Below, one piece after another: positions 26,662 through 36,726 of a stretch of DNA of 64,000 nucleotides; position 1 is the stretch's first letter, and the number at the start of each line of letters is the position of its first letter. The translations under genes and the position numbers were made by a program. The notes below the pieces were generated by a model that was not told where the DNA came from, did not search any database, and worked only from the letters and a program-made list of their open reading frames with translations. This DNA comes from Paenibacillus sp. FJAT-26967 (GTDB lineage Bacteria > Bacillota > Bacilli > Paenibacillales > NBRC-103111), in assembly GCF_001541095.1 (NCBI RefSeq), contig NZ_LMXH01000005.1:1-64000 (forward strand), given 5' to 3'.

Positions 26662-27636
26662 ATGACTTCCATTAAAGACGTTGCCAGAATTGCAGGTGTA
26701 TCTGTTGCAACGGTGTCCAGAGTACTGAACGATAAAGGATATGTTGGGCAGAATACCCGGGAAAAGGTTGAGAAAGCGATTAAAGAAACGAGCTACAAGC
26801 CTAATGAGGTAGCGAGAAGTTTATTTAAGAAGCAATCGAATACGATCGGATTAATTGTGCCGGATATTATGAATCCCTTTTTTACGGAGTTAGCGAGAGC
26901 GGTTGAAGATATGGCTACCAAATTGGGCTATAACGTCATTCTGTGCAATTCTGACGGGGACAAAGACAAGGAACAAGCCTATTTGGATGTACTGAAACAA
27001 AAATATGTAAATGGAATTATAGTTTCTTCCAATACGCTTACGGCTCAGCAGGTGGAAGAACTTAATGTTCCCGTAGTAAGCATTGACCGGGAAATCAGCA
27101 AAGGTCTGCCGACTATTGTCGTAGAGAACAAGAAGGGGGCCGTGATGGCTACACGTTATTTGCAGGACAAAGGGTGTAGAAGAATCGGTCATATCAGAGG
27201 TTCCTACGGGGTAGCGAATGCAGAAGAACGTTATGAGGGCTACAAAGAAGTAGTTTCGAAAGAAACGTGGTTTAGGGAAAGCTTTATTGTCAACGGGGAT
27301 TTTGATATGCAATTCTCCATTGAAGCGACGGCGGAGCTTTTAAATCGGCATCCTGACATTGACGGTATTTTTGCCGCGAATGATATTATGGCGATCGGTG
27401 CGATTAAAGCAGCTCATCAGCTTGGCAGGAAAGTGCCCGAAGAGCTTGCCGTCATCGGATTCGACGGAATCAAGCTGTCCGAAGTGATAACTCCGGAGCT
27501 AACCACCATTGTACAGCCCATTTATCAATTGGGCGAAACATCGACTACGATGTTGATCAGCCTGATGGAGCAGCAGCCGGTTGAACAAACGTATTATACG
27601 ATGGCTGTGGAACTTGTAGAGAGAAAATCAACTTAA
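26662..27636 (+). CDS. rbsR: LacI-family repressor (RbsR-like)
   Basis: Repressor of 324 residues. The N-terminal helix-turn-helix and hinge read TSIKDVARIAGVSVATVSRV and NEVARSLFKKQSNTIG; the periplasmic-binding-like core (about 60-324) includes GLIVPDIMNPFFTELARAVE and IDGIFAANDIMAIGAI. The operon it heads (ribokinase, nucleoside hydrolase, carrier) makes ribose or a ribose derivative the likely inducer. The symbol is assigned by similarity and context. ATG follows aaggtggag. rbsK begins 13 bases after the stop. Confidence 0.87.
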   Translation: MTSIKDVARIAGVSVATVSRVLNDKGYVGQNTREKVEKAIKETSYKPNEVARSLFKKQSNTIGLIVPDIMNPFFTELARAVEDMATKLGYNVILCNSDGDKDKEQAYLDVLKQKYVNGIIVSSNTLTAQQVEELNVPVVSIDREISKGLPTIVVENKKGAVMATRYLQDKGCRRIGHIRGSYGVANAEERYEGYKEVVSKETWFRESFIVNGDFDMQFSIEATAELLNRHPDIDGIFAANDIMAIGAIKAAHQLGRKVPEELAVIGFDGIKLSEVITPELTTIVQPIYQLGETSTTMLISLMEQQPVEQTYYTMAVELVERKST

Positions 27637-27649
27637 GGAGTATATCGCT

Positions 27650-28534
27650 GTGGAACAGAAACCTAGAATTACGGTTGTGGGCAGCATTAACATGGATTTA
27701 GTGACGATTACCACTCAAGTGCCGAAGGTAGGAGAGACAGTTTTCGGTAACCGGTTTCAAATGAATCCTGGCGGAAAGGGAGCCAATCAAGCCGTAGCAG
27801 CGGCCAGACTGGGAGCGCATGTTCAATTAATTGGTTGTATAGGCAAGGACGTCTTCGGCAAGGATATTCTGAGACATCTTCAGCAAGAAGGTGTCGATGT
27901 AAGCAATGTGGAACCGGTTACAGATTCGACGGCAACGGCAACAATCACTGTTTCTAACGGAGACAACAGTATTATTGTCGTACCGGCGGCTAATCAGTAT
28001 GTAACGGCTGCATTCGTTGAATCCAAACGAGCTGTTATCGCCAACAGCGACATTCTCATTCTTCAGTTGGAAATACCGCTGGATGGTGTGGAGAAGGCAG
28101 TTGAGATTGCCAAGGAAAACGGAGTTACGGTCATTCTTAATCCGGCCCCGATCCGGGAGCTGCCGTCTGAATTAATTCAGCTGATTGATTATGTTACCCC
28201 CAATGAACATGAACAAACCCTGCTCAAACAAGGGAGAAGCAAGGAAGAGCTGGATGGGAAACTGATCGTCACGAAGGGCAGTCAAGGGGTCTCGATTCAT
28301 GAAGGAGATAAGGAAATCAACATTCCTGCTTATAGGATAGATGTGGTTGATACTACCGGAGCGGGAGATGCCTTTAATGGCGGTTTGGCTGTTGCTTTGG
28401 CAAAGGGTACTCACCTGAGGGAGGCTTGCAAATTCGGAAATGCGGTTGCCGCATTATCGACGACCAAGCTTGGGGCCCAGACAGGAATGCCTACAGCTCA
28501 AGAGGTAGAAAAGTTTATAGGCAGCCGGGATTAG
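27650..28534 (+). CDS. rbsK: Ribokinase
   Basis: Phosphorylates ribose to ribose-5-phosphate with ATP. The 294-residue PfkB-family protein has the N-terminal signature (NMDLVTITTQVPKVGETVFG, NPGGKGANQAVAAARLGA) and the C-terminal ATP-site/catalytic motif DTTGAGDAFNGGLA with the catalytic Asp. GTG start behind aaggag. In this operon it would use ribose released by the downstream nucleoside hydrolase. Confidence 0.93.
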   Translation: MEQKPRITVVGSINMDLVTITTQVPKVGETVFGNRFQMNPGGKGANQAVAAARLGAHVQLIGCIGKDVFGKDILRHLQQEGVDVSNVEPVTDSTATATITVSNGDNSIIVVPAANQYVTAAFVESKRAVIANSDILILQLEIPLDGVEKAVEIAKENGVTVILNPAPIRELPSELIQLIDYVTPNEHEQTLLKQGRSKEELDGKLIVTKGSQGVSIHEGDKEINIPAYRIDVVDTTGAGDAFNGGLAVALAKGTHLREACKFGNAVAALSTTKLGAQTGMPTAQEVEKFIGSRD

Positions 28535-28605
28535 CCAGCTACGCGAAGCTGCTCTTTTCAACATATTGCAATCGCTTACTACAAAAATTCAGGAGGAATA
28601 CAACC

Positions 28606-29532
28606 ATGACCCAAACACCAAGACCTATAATTATTGACACAGACCCTGGAATTGATGATGCAGTTGCGCTTGCCATAGCGCTGTACAGTGAGAGATTGGA
28701 TGTCCGCTTAATCACGACGGTTGCCGGCAATGTCGGACTGGAGAAGGTAACGTTGAATGCTTTGCGTTTATTGAAATTTTTCGGGAAAAATATACCGGTT
28801 GCCCTGGGGGCTGACAGACCGCTTATCAAGGAACCGATTGATGCAAGCGACATCCATGGATCTACGGGCATGGACGGGTTTGATTTTGAAGAGCCGACGG
28901 AAAACCTTGTGCTCGAAGAGCATGCTGTGAACGCCATGTACCGCGTCATTATGGCAAGTGAAGAGCCTATGACCTTGGTGCCGATCGGTCCATTAACCAA
29001 TATCGCTCTCTTGCTGAGACTGTACCCGGAAGTGAAAGGAAAGATTGCTGAAATTGTACTCATGGGCGGTTCCACAGGACGGGGAAATTCGGGCGTGATG
29101 GCTGAATTTAATATTTTTGCCGATCCGGAAGCAGCCAAAATCGTTTTTCAGAGCGGCCTGCCTACTGTCATGGTGGGACTTGACGTTGGATTGAAGGCTC
29201 TCGTGTACCCGGAAGACAGCGAACAGCTGAAAGATATGAATCAGACGGGGCGGATGATTTATCAATTGTTCCAGAAATATAGAGGCGGCAGCATGAAAAC
29301 AGGGCTGAAGATGTACGACAGCTGCGCGATTGCATATCTGTTGCAGCCGGAAATGTTCCAGGTTGTGGATACCTTTGTTGATGTGGAATTAGGCGGTTCT
29401 TTGACGACAGGATGTACGGTAGTGGATTTGAAAGGATATTTAAAGAAAGCCAGTAATGCCAAAGTATGTGTCGATTTGGACCCGCAGATGTTCAAGCTAT
29501 GGTTTATGGAAAGTCTGAAGAAATGCAACTAA
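28606..29532 (+). CDS. Inosine/uridine-preferring nucleoside hydrolase
   Basis: Cleaves the N-glycosidic bond of ribonucleosides to free base and ribose. The 308-residue protein has the family calcium-binding signature IIIDTDPGIDDAVALAIAL at the N-terminus, PIGPLTNIALLL, VLMGGSTGRGN and EFNIFADPEAA. It resembles RihA/RihC-type enzymes; base preference is uncertain. ATG at 28606 is set by aggaggaa; the frame is open much further upstream, overlapping rbsK, but without a ribosome site. Located between rbsK and a carrier gene, it feeds ribose to the kinase. Confidence 0.92.
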   Translation: MTQTPRPIIIDTDPGIDDAVALAIALYSERLDVRLITTVAGNVGLEKVTLNALRLLKFFGKNIPVALGADRPLIKEPIDASDIHGSTGMDGFDFEEPTENLVLEEHAVNAMYRVIMASEEPMTLVPIGPLTNIALLLRLYPEVKGKIAEIVLMGGSTGRGNSGVMAEFNIFADPEAAKIVFQSGLPTVMVGLDVGLKALVYPEDSEQLKDMNQTGRMIYQLFQKYRGGSMKTGLKMYDSCAIAYLLQPEMFQVVDTFVDVELGGSLTTGCTVVDLKGYLKKASNAKVCVDLDPQMFKLWFMESLKKCN

Positions 29533-29566
29533 GCTGCATTCATATGAACAGGGAAGGAACAACACC

Positions 29567-30997
29567 ATGGATTCTAACATTGTAATGTATGCTTCTGCTA
29601 TTATAGCTGTATCCATAGTCATCTATATGCTAATCAAGAAAATGGATATCAAAATCACATTGTTCTTAATGGGGATTGTACTCATATTGATCAGCATGGG
29701 GATGGGAAAAGAGATCGCCATTAAAGGCTTTGAATCGACAGGATCGATCTGGTTAGATCCGCTTCAAGTCATCGTTACCCAGTTTAAACAAACTTTTGGC
29801 GCGGCGGGCTTTATTGTCCTTATATTGGGCGGATACACCGCTTATATGTCTTCCATCGGTGCGAATGAAGTAACCGTAAATGCTTTAACCAAACCTATTG
29901 CTAAAATTAAATCCGTCTACGTTCTCGTTCCGATTGTATTTCTGTTAGGAAACGTATTGTCTCTTGTCATTCCCAGCGCTTCGAATCTGGCCATCATATT
30001 GCTGGCTACACTGTATCCTATTATGAGAAAAGCAGGGATGTCTGCTCTGACGGCAGGTGCTATTATAGCAACATCGGCAACCATAGTGCCGACCCCGCTA
30101 GGAAGCGACAACGTTGCCATTGCGGAGGAATTAGCCAAACATTCATTGTTCGCCGGTATGAACGTGACGGACTATGTGTTTAACTATCACGCGGTGGTTT
30201 CCATACCGACTTTAATTTTTATAGCGGTCATTCATTATTTTTGGCAGAAAAGAATGGATCGTAAAGAAAACCAGCTCACAAAGCCTGCTCATGAGGAGAA
30301 TATCGAAGCGCCTGCCGTCGCTGAAATCAGCGGAGGCAAATTATATAAAACGGTATACGCGATTCTTCCCGTTTTCCCTATTATTCTTCTGTTAGTTGTG
30401 TATGCGGTTCAACTTACTACAGGCCAATCAATCAATATGAGCGTGGAAGTAGCCGCATTAGTATCCTTGATTCTTGCTATTGTGTGTGAATTAATCCGTC
30501 ACAAAGGAAATAAAAGCGTCCTGGAAAAAACGGAAGCATTCTTTAAAGGAATGGGTGGAGCTATCCCTATTGTGGCCCTGCTGGTTGCCGCATCCGTGTT
30601 CGTAACAGGGCTGAAATCGATCGGGTTGGTTGATGAGCTTCAAACATCCATGCAACAAATTCAAGGGAATGGGTTAGACTTTATTCTACCTCTCATCCTG
30701 GTCGCATTGACTGCTCTTATCGTCATTTTGAGCGGAAGCGGTACTGCCCTGATTTTCGCTATGGTGCCTTTGATCGTACCGTTAGCAGTTGCAGCTGGTA
30801 TTAACCCCATTGCCATATCGGTTCCACTCGGTCTATCAGGAAACCTCTTCAGGGCCGTTTCACCTGTAGCTGCCGTTATTCTGATCGTTGCGGGAACAGT
30901 TAAGGCAGATCCTATCGCCATTGTAAAAAGAACATCTGTCCCTATGATTGCCGGAGTCGTTTTTATGTTCGTGCTCTCCATGATTATATTTTTATAA
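29567..30997 (+). CDS. DcuC-family (C4-dicarboxylate/anaerobic-type) carrier, possible nucleoside transporter
   Basis: Integral membrane carrier of 476 residues with about 12 hydrophobic segments. It resembles the DcuC family by length and motifs (GGYTAYMSSIGANEVTV, PSASNLAIILLATLYP, the repeated ATSATIVPTPLGSDN and LSGSGTALIFAMVP regions). DcuC relatives are named for C4-dicarboxylates, but this gene is last in an operon for ribonucleoside breakdown, so nucleoside or ribose uptake is a plausible role. It starts 34 bases after the hydrolase and ends before a terminator. Confidence 0.8.
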   Translation: MDSNIVMYASAIIAVSIVIYMLIKKMDIKITLFLMGIVLILISMGMGKEIAIKGFESTGSIWLDPLQVIVTQFKQTFGAAGFIVLILGGYTAYMSSIGANEVTVNALTKPIAKIKSVYVLVPIVFLLGNVLSLVIPSASNLAIILLATLYPIMRKAGMSALTAGAIIATSATIVPTPLGSDNVAIAEELAKHSLFAGMNVTDYVFNYHAVVSIPTLIFIAVIHYFWQKRMDRKENQLTKPAHEENIEAPAVAEISGGKLYKTVYAILPVFPIILLLVVYAVQLTTGQSINMSVEVAALVSLILAIVCELIRHKGNKSVLEKTEAFFKGMGGAIPIVALLVAASVFVTGLKSIGLVDELQTSMQQIQGNGLDFILPLILVALTALIVILSGSGTALIFAMVPLIVPLAVAAGINPIAISVPLGLSGNLFRAVSPVAAVILIVAGTVKADPIAIVKRTSVPMIAGVVFMFVLSMIIFL

Positions 30998-31009
30998 AAT
31001 TACGCCTAC

Positions 31010-31043
31010 AGCCGGTTATCGTTCTTTTCGATGACTGGCTTTT
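31010..31043 (+). terminator. Rho-independent terminator of the rbsR operon
   Basis: Stem agccggttatcg / cgatgactggct with wobbles, loop ttcttt, then ttttt. Confidence 0.85.
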
Positions 31044-31267
31044 TAGGCAAAAACTATCACTACCATCTTAGAACGTTCGGAGAGGATGATCTGACTGCTC
31101 TTCATGGAGAATTCATGATCTTCAACAAGCGGCACGTAATTTATTGGGCAGTCCGGGACCAAGCAGGATCAGTGTCGGTGTCGTCCCTTTGCGGAAGCAG
31201 GCGGGTTATTCCTCGGTTCCAGAGGGTATACTAGTAAAATTAGACGCGGTTTTCTGAGGAAATCAAG

Positions 31268-31296
31268 TTGACATTTACATGGAAATGGCGTATACC
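31268..31296 (+). promoter_or_regulatory. Sigma-A-type promoter of ileS
   Basis: Consensus TTGACA at 31268-31273 and TATACC at 31291-31296, 17-base spacer. The 220 bases before it hold no recognisable gene. Confidence 0.78.
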
Positions 31297-31333
31297 TAAA
31301 ACTAGCTAGAAATTGAATAGTCCCAATCAAATT

Positions 31334-31605
31334 CATTGACGAGAACGAGTACGCTAAATTCCTTGTCCCCCAGAGAGTCGGTGCTGTGCTGAAAGCCGAT
31401 GTTCAAGACTTAGCCGGAAATCCTCTCCGAGAAGGAAAGCTGAATGCTGTGAGTAAGCTGCCCCGGAGTCCTGCCGTTACCAAGGACGCGTATGCTGGTA
31501 CGCAGTGGAGGTGCCGTGGAGTCACACAATGGTGATTCTGACGGAACAAGGGTGGTAGCGCGAGATACAATCTCGTCCCTTAGGGGACGGGATTTTTTTG
31601 TTTTT
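31334..31605 (+). promoter_or_regulatory. T-box riboswitch (ileS leader)
   Basis: Classic T-box leader. Stem I is closed by agagag / ctctcc and the specifier position reads ATC (31420-31422, in ggaaatcctctcc), an isoleucine codon. The T-box itself is AGGGTGGTAGCGCG at 31549-31562, one base off the consensus AGGGTGGNACCGCG. The terminator (ctcgtccc-ttag-gggacggg plus seven T) follows. Uncharged tRNA-Ile would stabilise the antiterminator and permit ileS transcription. Confidence 0.93.
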
Positions 31606-31661
31606 TTTCAGATAGCAGGAGCAAGTTCCAATAGAGCTTAAACAAGAGGAGATGAAGATCC

Positions 31662-34600
31662 ATGAGACAAGTGGATGTTAAAGAAAAAGCGAGAATGCGC
31701 GAGCTGCGTGTGCTCCAGCAGTGGAAAGAGAACGATACGTTCCGTAAGTCGATCGAAAACCGCGAAGGCAAGCCGAACTTCGTCTTCTATGAAGGCCCTC
31801 CGACCGCTAACGGCAAGCCGCATATCGGCCACGTGCTCGGACGTGTAATCAAGGATTTCGTCGGCCGTTACAAAACGATGTCGGGTTTCCGGGTTGTCCG
31901 CAAAGCGGGCTGGGATACGCACGGGCTGCCTGTAGAGCTGGGCGTGGAGAAGCAGCTAGGGATTTCCGGCAAGCAGGAAATTGAGAAATACGGCGTTGCC
32001 AAGTTCGTGGAACAGTGCAAAAGCAGCGTGTTTGAGTACGAGAAGCAGTGGCGTGAGCTGACCGAAGGAATCGCGTACTGGACCGATATGGATAATCCGT
32101 ATGTGACTTTGACGAACGATTACATTGAGAGTGTATGGCACATTCTGTCCCATATTCATGGGGAAGGCCTCTTGTACAAAGGCCATCGTGTAAGTCCGTA
32201 CTGCCCGGATTGCCAGACGACTCTGAGCTCCCACGAAGTAGCGCAAGGCTATGAGGATGTCAAAGATTTGAGTGCAACGGTCAAATTCAAAAGCAAGGCT
32301 GCGGATGAGTCCTTCCTGGCCTGGACAACAACGCCTTGGACACTTCCGGCTAACATTGCGCTCGCGGTTAACCCTCAGATGGACTATGCCAGAGTCAACT
32401 ACGAAGGCGAAGTATATATTGTAGCGAAGAACCTGGCGGAGAAAGTGTTCAAAGAAAATTTCGAAATCCTGTCTGTGCATAAAGGTTCCGAGTTCGTAGG
32501 CACGTCCTATCAGCCTCCTTTCGGCTACATTTCCGTGGACAAAGGACATGTGGTAGTGGATGCCGACTATGTGACGGATGCAAGCGGTACGGGGATTGTT
32601 CATATTGCTCCGGCACACGGTGAGGACGACTATCGTACGGTGAAGCAGCATGAGCTCGCTTTTGTGAACGTGGTTGACTTGGCGGGGCGTTACACGGATC
32701 AAGTGACGGATTTTGCCGGACGCTTCGTTAAGGATTGCGATATTGATATTGTCAAAAACTTGTCCGAACACGGACTGCTCTTCTCCAAAGAACGCTACGA
32801 GCACAGCTATCCGTTCTGCTGGCGCTGTAAGTCTCCGCTTCTCTACTATGCGATGGAGAGCTGGTTCATCAAGACAACCGCTGTGAAGGATCAAATGATC
32901 GAGAACAACAGCAAGGTGGAGTGGTATCCTTCCCACATCCGTGAAGGACGCTTCGGGAAGTTCCTGGAGGATCTCGTCGATTGGAACATCAGCCGGAACC
33001 GTTACTGGGGTACGCCTCTGAACGTATGGCTCTGTCAGGAGCCGGGCTGTGATTGTCAGTATTCGCCGGGAAGCTTCGCCGATCTGCAGGCTAAGGCAGT
33101 TGATCCGGTGAGTGACGATCTGGAGCTGCATAAGCCGTTCGTCGATGATGTGCTGCTGCGCTGTACATGCGGCGGCGTAATGGAAAGAACGCCGGAAGTG
33201 ATCGACGTCTGGTTCGACAGCGGCTCGATGCCGTTCGCGCAGATGCACTATCCGTTCGGCGACAAGCAGCAGTTCGAGGATCAGTACCCGGCAGATATGA
33301 TCTGCGAAGGTGTAGACCAGACACGCGGCTGGTTCTTCAGCCTGCTTGCGGTATCGACGCTGTTTAAGGGCAAAGCGCCTTATAAAGCGGTTATTTCGAC
33401 AGGCCACGTGCTGGATGAGAACGGGCAGAAAATGTCCAAGAGCAAGGGCAACGTTATCGATCCTTGGGAAATCATCGAGGAATTCGGCACCGATGCGTTC
33501 CGCTGGGCGCTCCTGTCGGATAGCGCGCCTTGGAACAGCAAGCGCTTCTCGAAAGGTATCGTCGCGGAGGCGAAATCAAAGCTCGTCGATACGCTGAATA
33601 ACGTGCATGCTTTCTACGTGCTGTATGCCGGAATCGACGGTTATAAGCATGAGGATCATGCGCAGCAGGTGTCGGAGAATGAGCTGGACCGCTGGATTCT
33701 ATCGCGACTGAACAGCGTGCTGAAGAATGTGATTAAGGGGCTGGAAGTCAATGACTTCCTCAATGCGGCGAAGCAAATGGAGCTGTTCGTCGATGAGCTG
33801 AGCAACTGGTACATCCGCCGTTCACGCGACCGCTTCTGGGGCAGCGAAATGACGACGGATAAAGTATCGGCTTACCAGACGCTGCATGAGGTGCTCGTGA
33901 CACTATCGCGCATGGTCGCGCCTTACACTCCGCTGATTGCCGATGATATTTATATGAACCTGACCGGAGACGGCAGTGTACATCTGGCTGATTATCCGCA
34001 GGTGAATGAGGCGGTAATTGACGCCGGGCTTGAGAAGGAAATGGATACCGCCCGTAAGATCGTAGAGCTGGCGCGCAGCGTCCGCAACGAAACGGCGATC
34101 AAGACGCGTCAGCCTTTGTCGGAGCTGATCGTATCCTTGAGCGGGGATTTCGATCTGAGCCGTTTTGAATCCATCATCAAAGATGAAATCAACGTGAAGG
34201 AAATCCGCGTGGAGCAGAGCGACAGCCGCTACGTCCAGTTCAGCCTGAAGCTGAACCTGAAGGTCGCGGGCAAGAAGTTCGGCAAGCTCGTCGGGCCGAT
34301 CCAAGGCCACCTGAAGCAGATGTCTCCAGAGGAGAGCAAGGCCGTCGTGGATAGCGGCTCCCTGAATCTGACGCTGGACGGCGAGGCGGTTCAGATCGCG
34401 CTGGATGAGCTGCTGGTCGAGAAGCACGCGAAGGAAGGGTTCGCTTCCATGTCCGGCTACCAGATGACCGTTGCGCTGAACACGGAAATCACCCGTGAGC
34501 TGGAGCAGGAAGGTCTTGTCCGCGAGATCGTCCGTGCGATCCAGGATTACCGCAAGAAGCTGGAGCTGCCGATCGAGAAGCGCGTGAACCTGGTGCTGAA

Positions 34601-34748
34601 CGTGGATGCGGAGCTAAGAGCAGCACTTGAAGCATTCGACCATGTGCTGCGTGACAACGTGCTGGTCAACGAGGTTACTTATGCGGAGGAATCCGGCATG
34701 GAGACTTTCTCATTCGGCAGCAAGTCGTTCGGAATGCGGATTGAATAG
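31662..34748 (+). CDS. ileS: Isoleucyl-tRNA synthetase, type 2 (eukaryote-like)
   Basis: Charges tRNA-Ile with isoleucine and edits valine. The 1028-residue protein has the HIGH motif HIGH at residues 54-57 ([12 protein letters not shown]), the CP1 editing domain ([28 protein letters not shown]), KMSKS at 590-594, and a long anticodon-binding C-terminal region without the zinc-finger tail of the usual bacterial type 1 enzyme. Length and motif context ([24 protein letters not shown]) match the IleRS2 group related to eukaryotic cytosolic enzymes and to MupA, which tolerate mupirocin. ATG follows gaggag. Controlled by the T-box upstream. Confidence 0.95.
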   Translation: MRQVDVKEKARMRELRVLQQWKENDTFRKSIENREGKPNFVFYEGPPTANGKPHIGHVLGRVIKDFVGRYKTMSGFRVVRKAGWDTHGLPVELGVEKQLGISGKQEIEKYGVAKFVEQCKSSVFEYEKQWRELTEGIAYWTDMDNPYVTLTNDYIESVWHILSHIHGEGLLYKGHRVSPYCPDCQTTLSSHEVAQGYEDVKDLSATVKFKSKAADESFLAWTTTPWTLPANIALAVNPQMDYARVNYEGEVYIVAKNLAEKVFKENFEILSVHKGSEFVGTSYQPPFGYISVDKGHVVVDADYVTDASGTGIVHIAPAHGEDDYRTVKQHELAFVNVVDLAGRYTDQVTDFAGRFVKDCDIDIVKNLSEHGLLFSKERYEHSYPFCWRCKSPLLYYAMESWFIKTTAVKDQMIENNSKVEWYPSHIREGRFGKFLEDLVDWNISRNRYWGTPLNVWLCQEPGCDCQYSPGSFADLQAKAVDPVSDDLELHKPFVDDVLLRCTCGGVMERTPEVIDVWFDSGSMPFAQMHYPFGDKQQFEDQYPADMICEGVDQTRGWFFSLLAVSTLFKGKAPYKAVISTGHVLDENGQKMSKSKGNVIDPWEIIEEFGTDAFRWALLSDSAPWNSKRFSKGIVAEAKSKLVDTLNNVHAFYVLYAGIDGYKHEDHAQQVSENELDRWILSRLNSVLKNVIKGLEVNDFLNAAKQMELFVDELSNWYIRRSRDRFWGSEMTTDKVSAYQTLHEVLVTLSRMVAPYTPLIADDIYMNLTGDGSVHLADYPQVNEAVIDAGLEKEMDTARKIVELARSVRNETAIKTRQPLSELIVSLSGDFDLSRFESIIKDEINVKEIRVEQSDSRYVQFSLKLNLKVAGKKFGKLVGPIQGHLKQMSPEESKAVVDSGSLNLTLDGEAVQIALDELLVEKHAKEGFASMSGYQMTVALNTEITRELEQEGLVREIVRAIQDYRKKLELPIEKRVNLVLNVDAELRAALEAFDHVLRDNVLVNEVTYAEESGMETFSFGSKSFGMRIE

Positions 34749-34763
34749 GAACTGAATAAACAG

Positions 34764-34794
34764 GCTGTGCCCTTAGGGGTGCAGCTTTTTTTTG
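34764..34794 (+). terminator. Rho-independent terminator after ileS
   Basis: Stem gctgtgccc / ggggtgcagc with two wobbles, then eight T residues. Confidence 0.88.
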
Positions 34795-34922
34795 TATCGT
34801 TCGAGTAAGTGCTGGCAATGTCTGAAGAGAGATAAAGGCTAGCTGAAATGAAAAAATTATTGTTCGTTTGAAAATATGGTATATTTTGTTACAATGTTTT
34901 ATAAGATGCGTAGGGAGGTTTG

Positions 34923-35003
34923 TTGATAATTTTAGAAAGAACAAGATATTGTAACGATGACCGGATTGATATGAAGGTGAGTGATAAAGCTGATAAGGTT
35001 TGA
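34923..35003 (+). CDS. Possible 26-codon leader ORF
   Basis: A short TTG-started frame, beginning MIILERTRYCNDD, lies three bases after a strong agggagg site, upstream of the lipoprotein gene. No homology is recognised and it may be chance. If translated it could be a leader peptide for the genes after it. Confidence 0.25.
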   Translation: MIILERTRYCNDDRIDMKVSDKADKV

Positions 35004-35037
35004 AGATTATAAAATTAGCCGTTGAGGAGTGATTACA

Positions 35038-35391
35038 GTGAAATTAAAGAAATTATGTTATTTTCTGCTTTTTCTCTTACTAATTGGTTGCACGAGCCAA
35101 AAGGAAGTTATTAAAGAATTAAAATCGAAATCGTCCGATACTTATACCCTGCATGTCTTTAAAGAAGACAGTGGGGCTGATGAAATAGATAAAGAAGTAA
35201 ATAGGATATGGAATAACAATATTAAGAAAATTGAATCCGTTCAATTCTATGACAACTTTCAAAAACGTAATAAAGAGATGATTAAGGCTCTGGATATTGC
35301 GGATTTCCCAACTTTTGTTGTTTTGGATGATGCAAAGATTGTATTAAAAACAACGGACCTTAATGATGTGACTAAGATGATGGAAAAATAA
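35038..35391 (+). CDS. Small lipoprotein with a thioredoxin-like pattern, unknown
   Basis: A 117-residue putative lipoprotein. A signal peptide (KLKKLCYFLLFLLLIG) ends in the lipobox LIGC, Cys18, followed by TSQKEV. The remainder is charged; the segment ALDIADFPTFVVLDDAKIVLKTTD resembles the cis-Pro edge of a thioredoxin fold, but no CxxC is present. GTG at 35038 follows gaggag by eight bases. It is 70 bases upstream of a secreted-protein gene on the same strand, in low-GC DNA, so the two may form an acquired pair. Confidence 0.68.
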   Translation: MKLKKLCYFLLFLLLIGCTSQKEVIKELKSKSSDTYTLHVFKEDSGADEIDKEVNRIWNNNIKKIESVQFYDNFQKRNKEMIKALDIADFPTFVVLDDAKIVLKTTDLNDVTKMMEK

Positions 35392-35461
35392 TTGCAGGGT
35401 TGTTTTAAAATATGTATTTGGAGGTAATAAATGTAAGAATTTATCTGAAGGAGGATTATTT

Positions 35462-36670
35462 ATGAGGAAAAAGATTCCGACTGTACTAATAGCAACTGTT
35501 TTTGCTATTAGTACCCCTGTAGGCGGAATAGGAGAAACTTCTGCTCAAACGATTGATGTTACAGATCAGGTTAATAAAGATTTTGTTAGAAGTTTAAGTT
35601 TTGAAAATGTCTATCAGTTTGATGCTAAAACGTATAACAAGATCTCCAATAATAATAAAGTCACATTGAGTTTTATAGATGAGTCCAAGGCTGCACTGAA
35701 TTTACAGTTGAATAACGGAAAAACAATTTTACTGAAAGATATAACTTATACTAAGAAAACTAGTAAGGATTCGAATTCTGATCTAACAGTCATTCGTGGT
35801 AAAGCTTCTCTAAATAGTGATGAATTTGTATCTTTCAATATGATTTATGATAAAGTAGAAAATGCAAATGGGAATATTACTATCACGAAAAAGAGCACTA
35901 CTCTTCAACCAAATGGATCAAAAAGTGTAACCTATAATGATACTAAATATCGTTTTTATAAAGGTACTGATATTGCTCCAGATATTATTCAGTCTCTAAA
36001 CAAAAATAGTAATCAGTCCCTAAATCAAAATAGTCAAATCACTCCATATGCAAGCATAGATTATCCCCAAACAATAAATTATAAGTATGGAAATAAATTT
36101 TATGTAGGGTACTTAATGAATTATAACTATATTCAAGGCAATGGGGGACAAAACCCTTTTCAAATAAAATTGAGTCCATTGGGTAGTTTATATACTTATA
36201 AACATTATACAGGTGAAACGGGAAGGCTTCGTGAAGACCTTTCATATATTTCTAAGTTTCTTTTTAGACACGAGCGTATAAGTGGTGTAGGAATGCAAAC
36301 TTATCCTAATATAAGTAACAGCCCTAATAAATCATTTGATGTAGATTTAACATTTGCGTTTCCGGCGGGTATAGGATTTGGTTATACAGTTAAAGTTCCT
36401 ATTAGTGGTTCAAATAGTGAAGAACATGGAAATAAGGCAAGATGGGACATGTACGATGTATTATTGGATATGAGCAGTAATGGAAGCCCAGTTAATGCTT
36501 TTTATATGTACGGATATATTGCTGGTACAGGATCTGGTACTACAACCTTCAGTTCGGGGGCATCAGCCACTTTATCAGCAATTTATAACTTCCCTAACCA
36601 ACCCGCAGTTATAGTAGATATTTCTGAAGATATTCCTCTGCCCAATAAAACCATAAACGTCAAACCTTAA
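35462..36670 (+). CDS. Secreted protein of unknown function (402 aa, low GC)
   Basis: Exported protein. A signal peptide (KKIPTVLIATVFAISTP) is predicted to be cut near ETSAQT. The mature part is rich in Asn, Ser, Thr and Tyr and predicted mostly beta-strand. A low-complexity NKNSNQSLNQNSQ linker near residue 190 divides an N-terminal half from a Tyr/Gly-rich C-terminal half (NYKYGNKFYVGYLMNYNYIQ, FPAGIGFGYTVKVPISG). No family is recognised; adhesin- or toxin-like surface roles are possible but unproven. ATG follows gaaggagg. AT-rich composition contrasts with flanking core genes, suggesting acquisition. Confidence 0.7.
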   Translation: MRKKIPTVLIATVFAISTPVGGIGETSAQTIDVTDQVNKDFVRSLSFENVYQFDAKTYNKISNNNKVTLSFIDESKAALNLQLNNGKTILLKDITYTKKTSKDSNSDLTVIRGKASLNSDEFVSFNMIYDKVENANGNITITKKSTTLQPNGSKSVTYNDTKYRFYKGTDIAPDIIQSLNKNSNQSLNQNSQITPYASIDYPQTINYKYGNKFYVGYLMNYNYIQGNGGQNPFQIKLSPLGSLYTYKHYTGETGRLREDLSYISKFLFRHERISGVGMQTYPNISNSPNKSFDVDLTFAFPAGIGFGYTVKVPISGSNSEEHGNKARWDMYDVLLDMSSNGSPVNAFYMYGYIAGTGSGTTTFSSGASATLSAIYNFPNQPAVIVDISEDIPLPNKTINVKP

Positions 36671-36693
36671 TAGATACAGCATAGAACTATACA

Positions 36694-36726
36694 AGGAACG
36701 GTCTATATAATGGCTGTTCTTTTTTA
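36694..36726 (+). terminator. Rho-independent terminator
   Basis: Stem gaacggtc / ggctgttc with wobbles, flanked by aagg / cttt pairing, then a T-rich tail. It closes the low-GC secreted-protein gene. Confidence 0.72.

Noticed and set aside
31956-33407. Long open frame (483 codons) on the minus strand of ileS
   Set aside because: It is fully antisense to a gene with unmistakable synthetase motifs, has no ribosome site and encodes a His/Arg-rich sequence typical of shadow frames in GC-rich genes.
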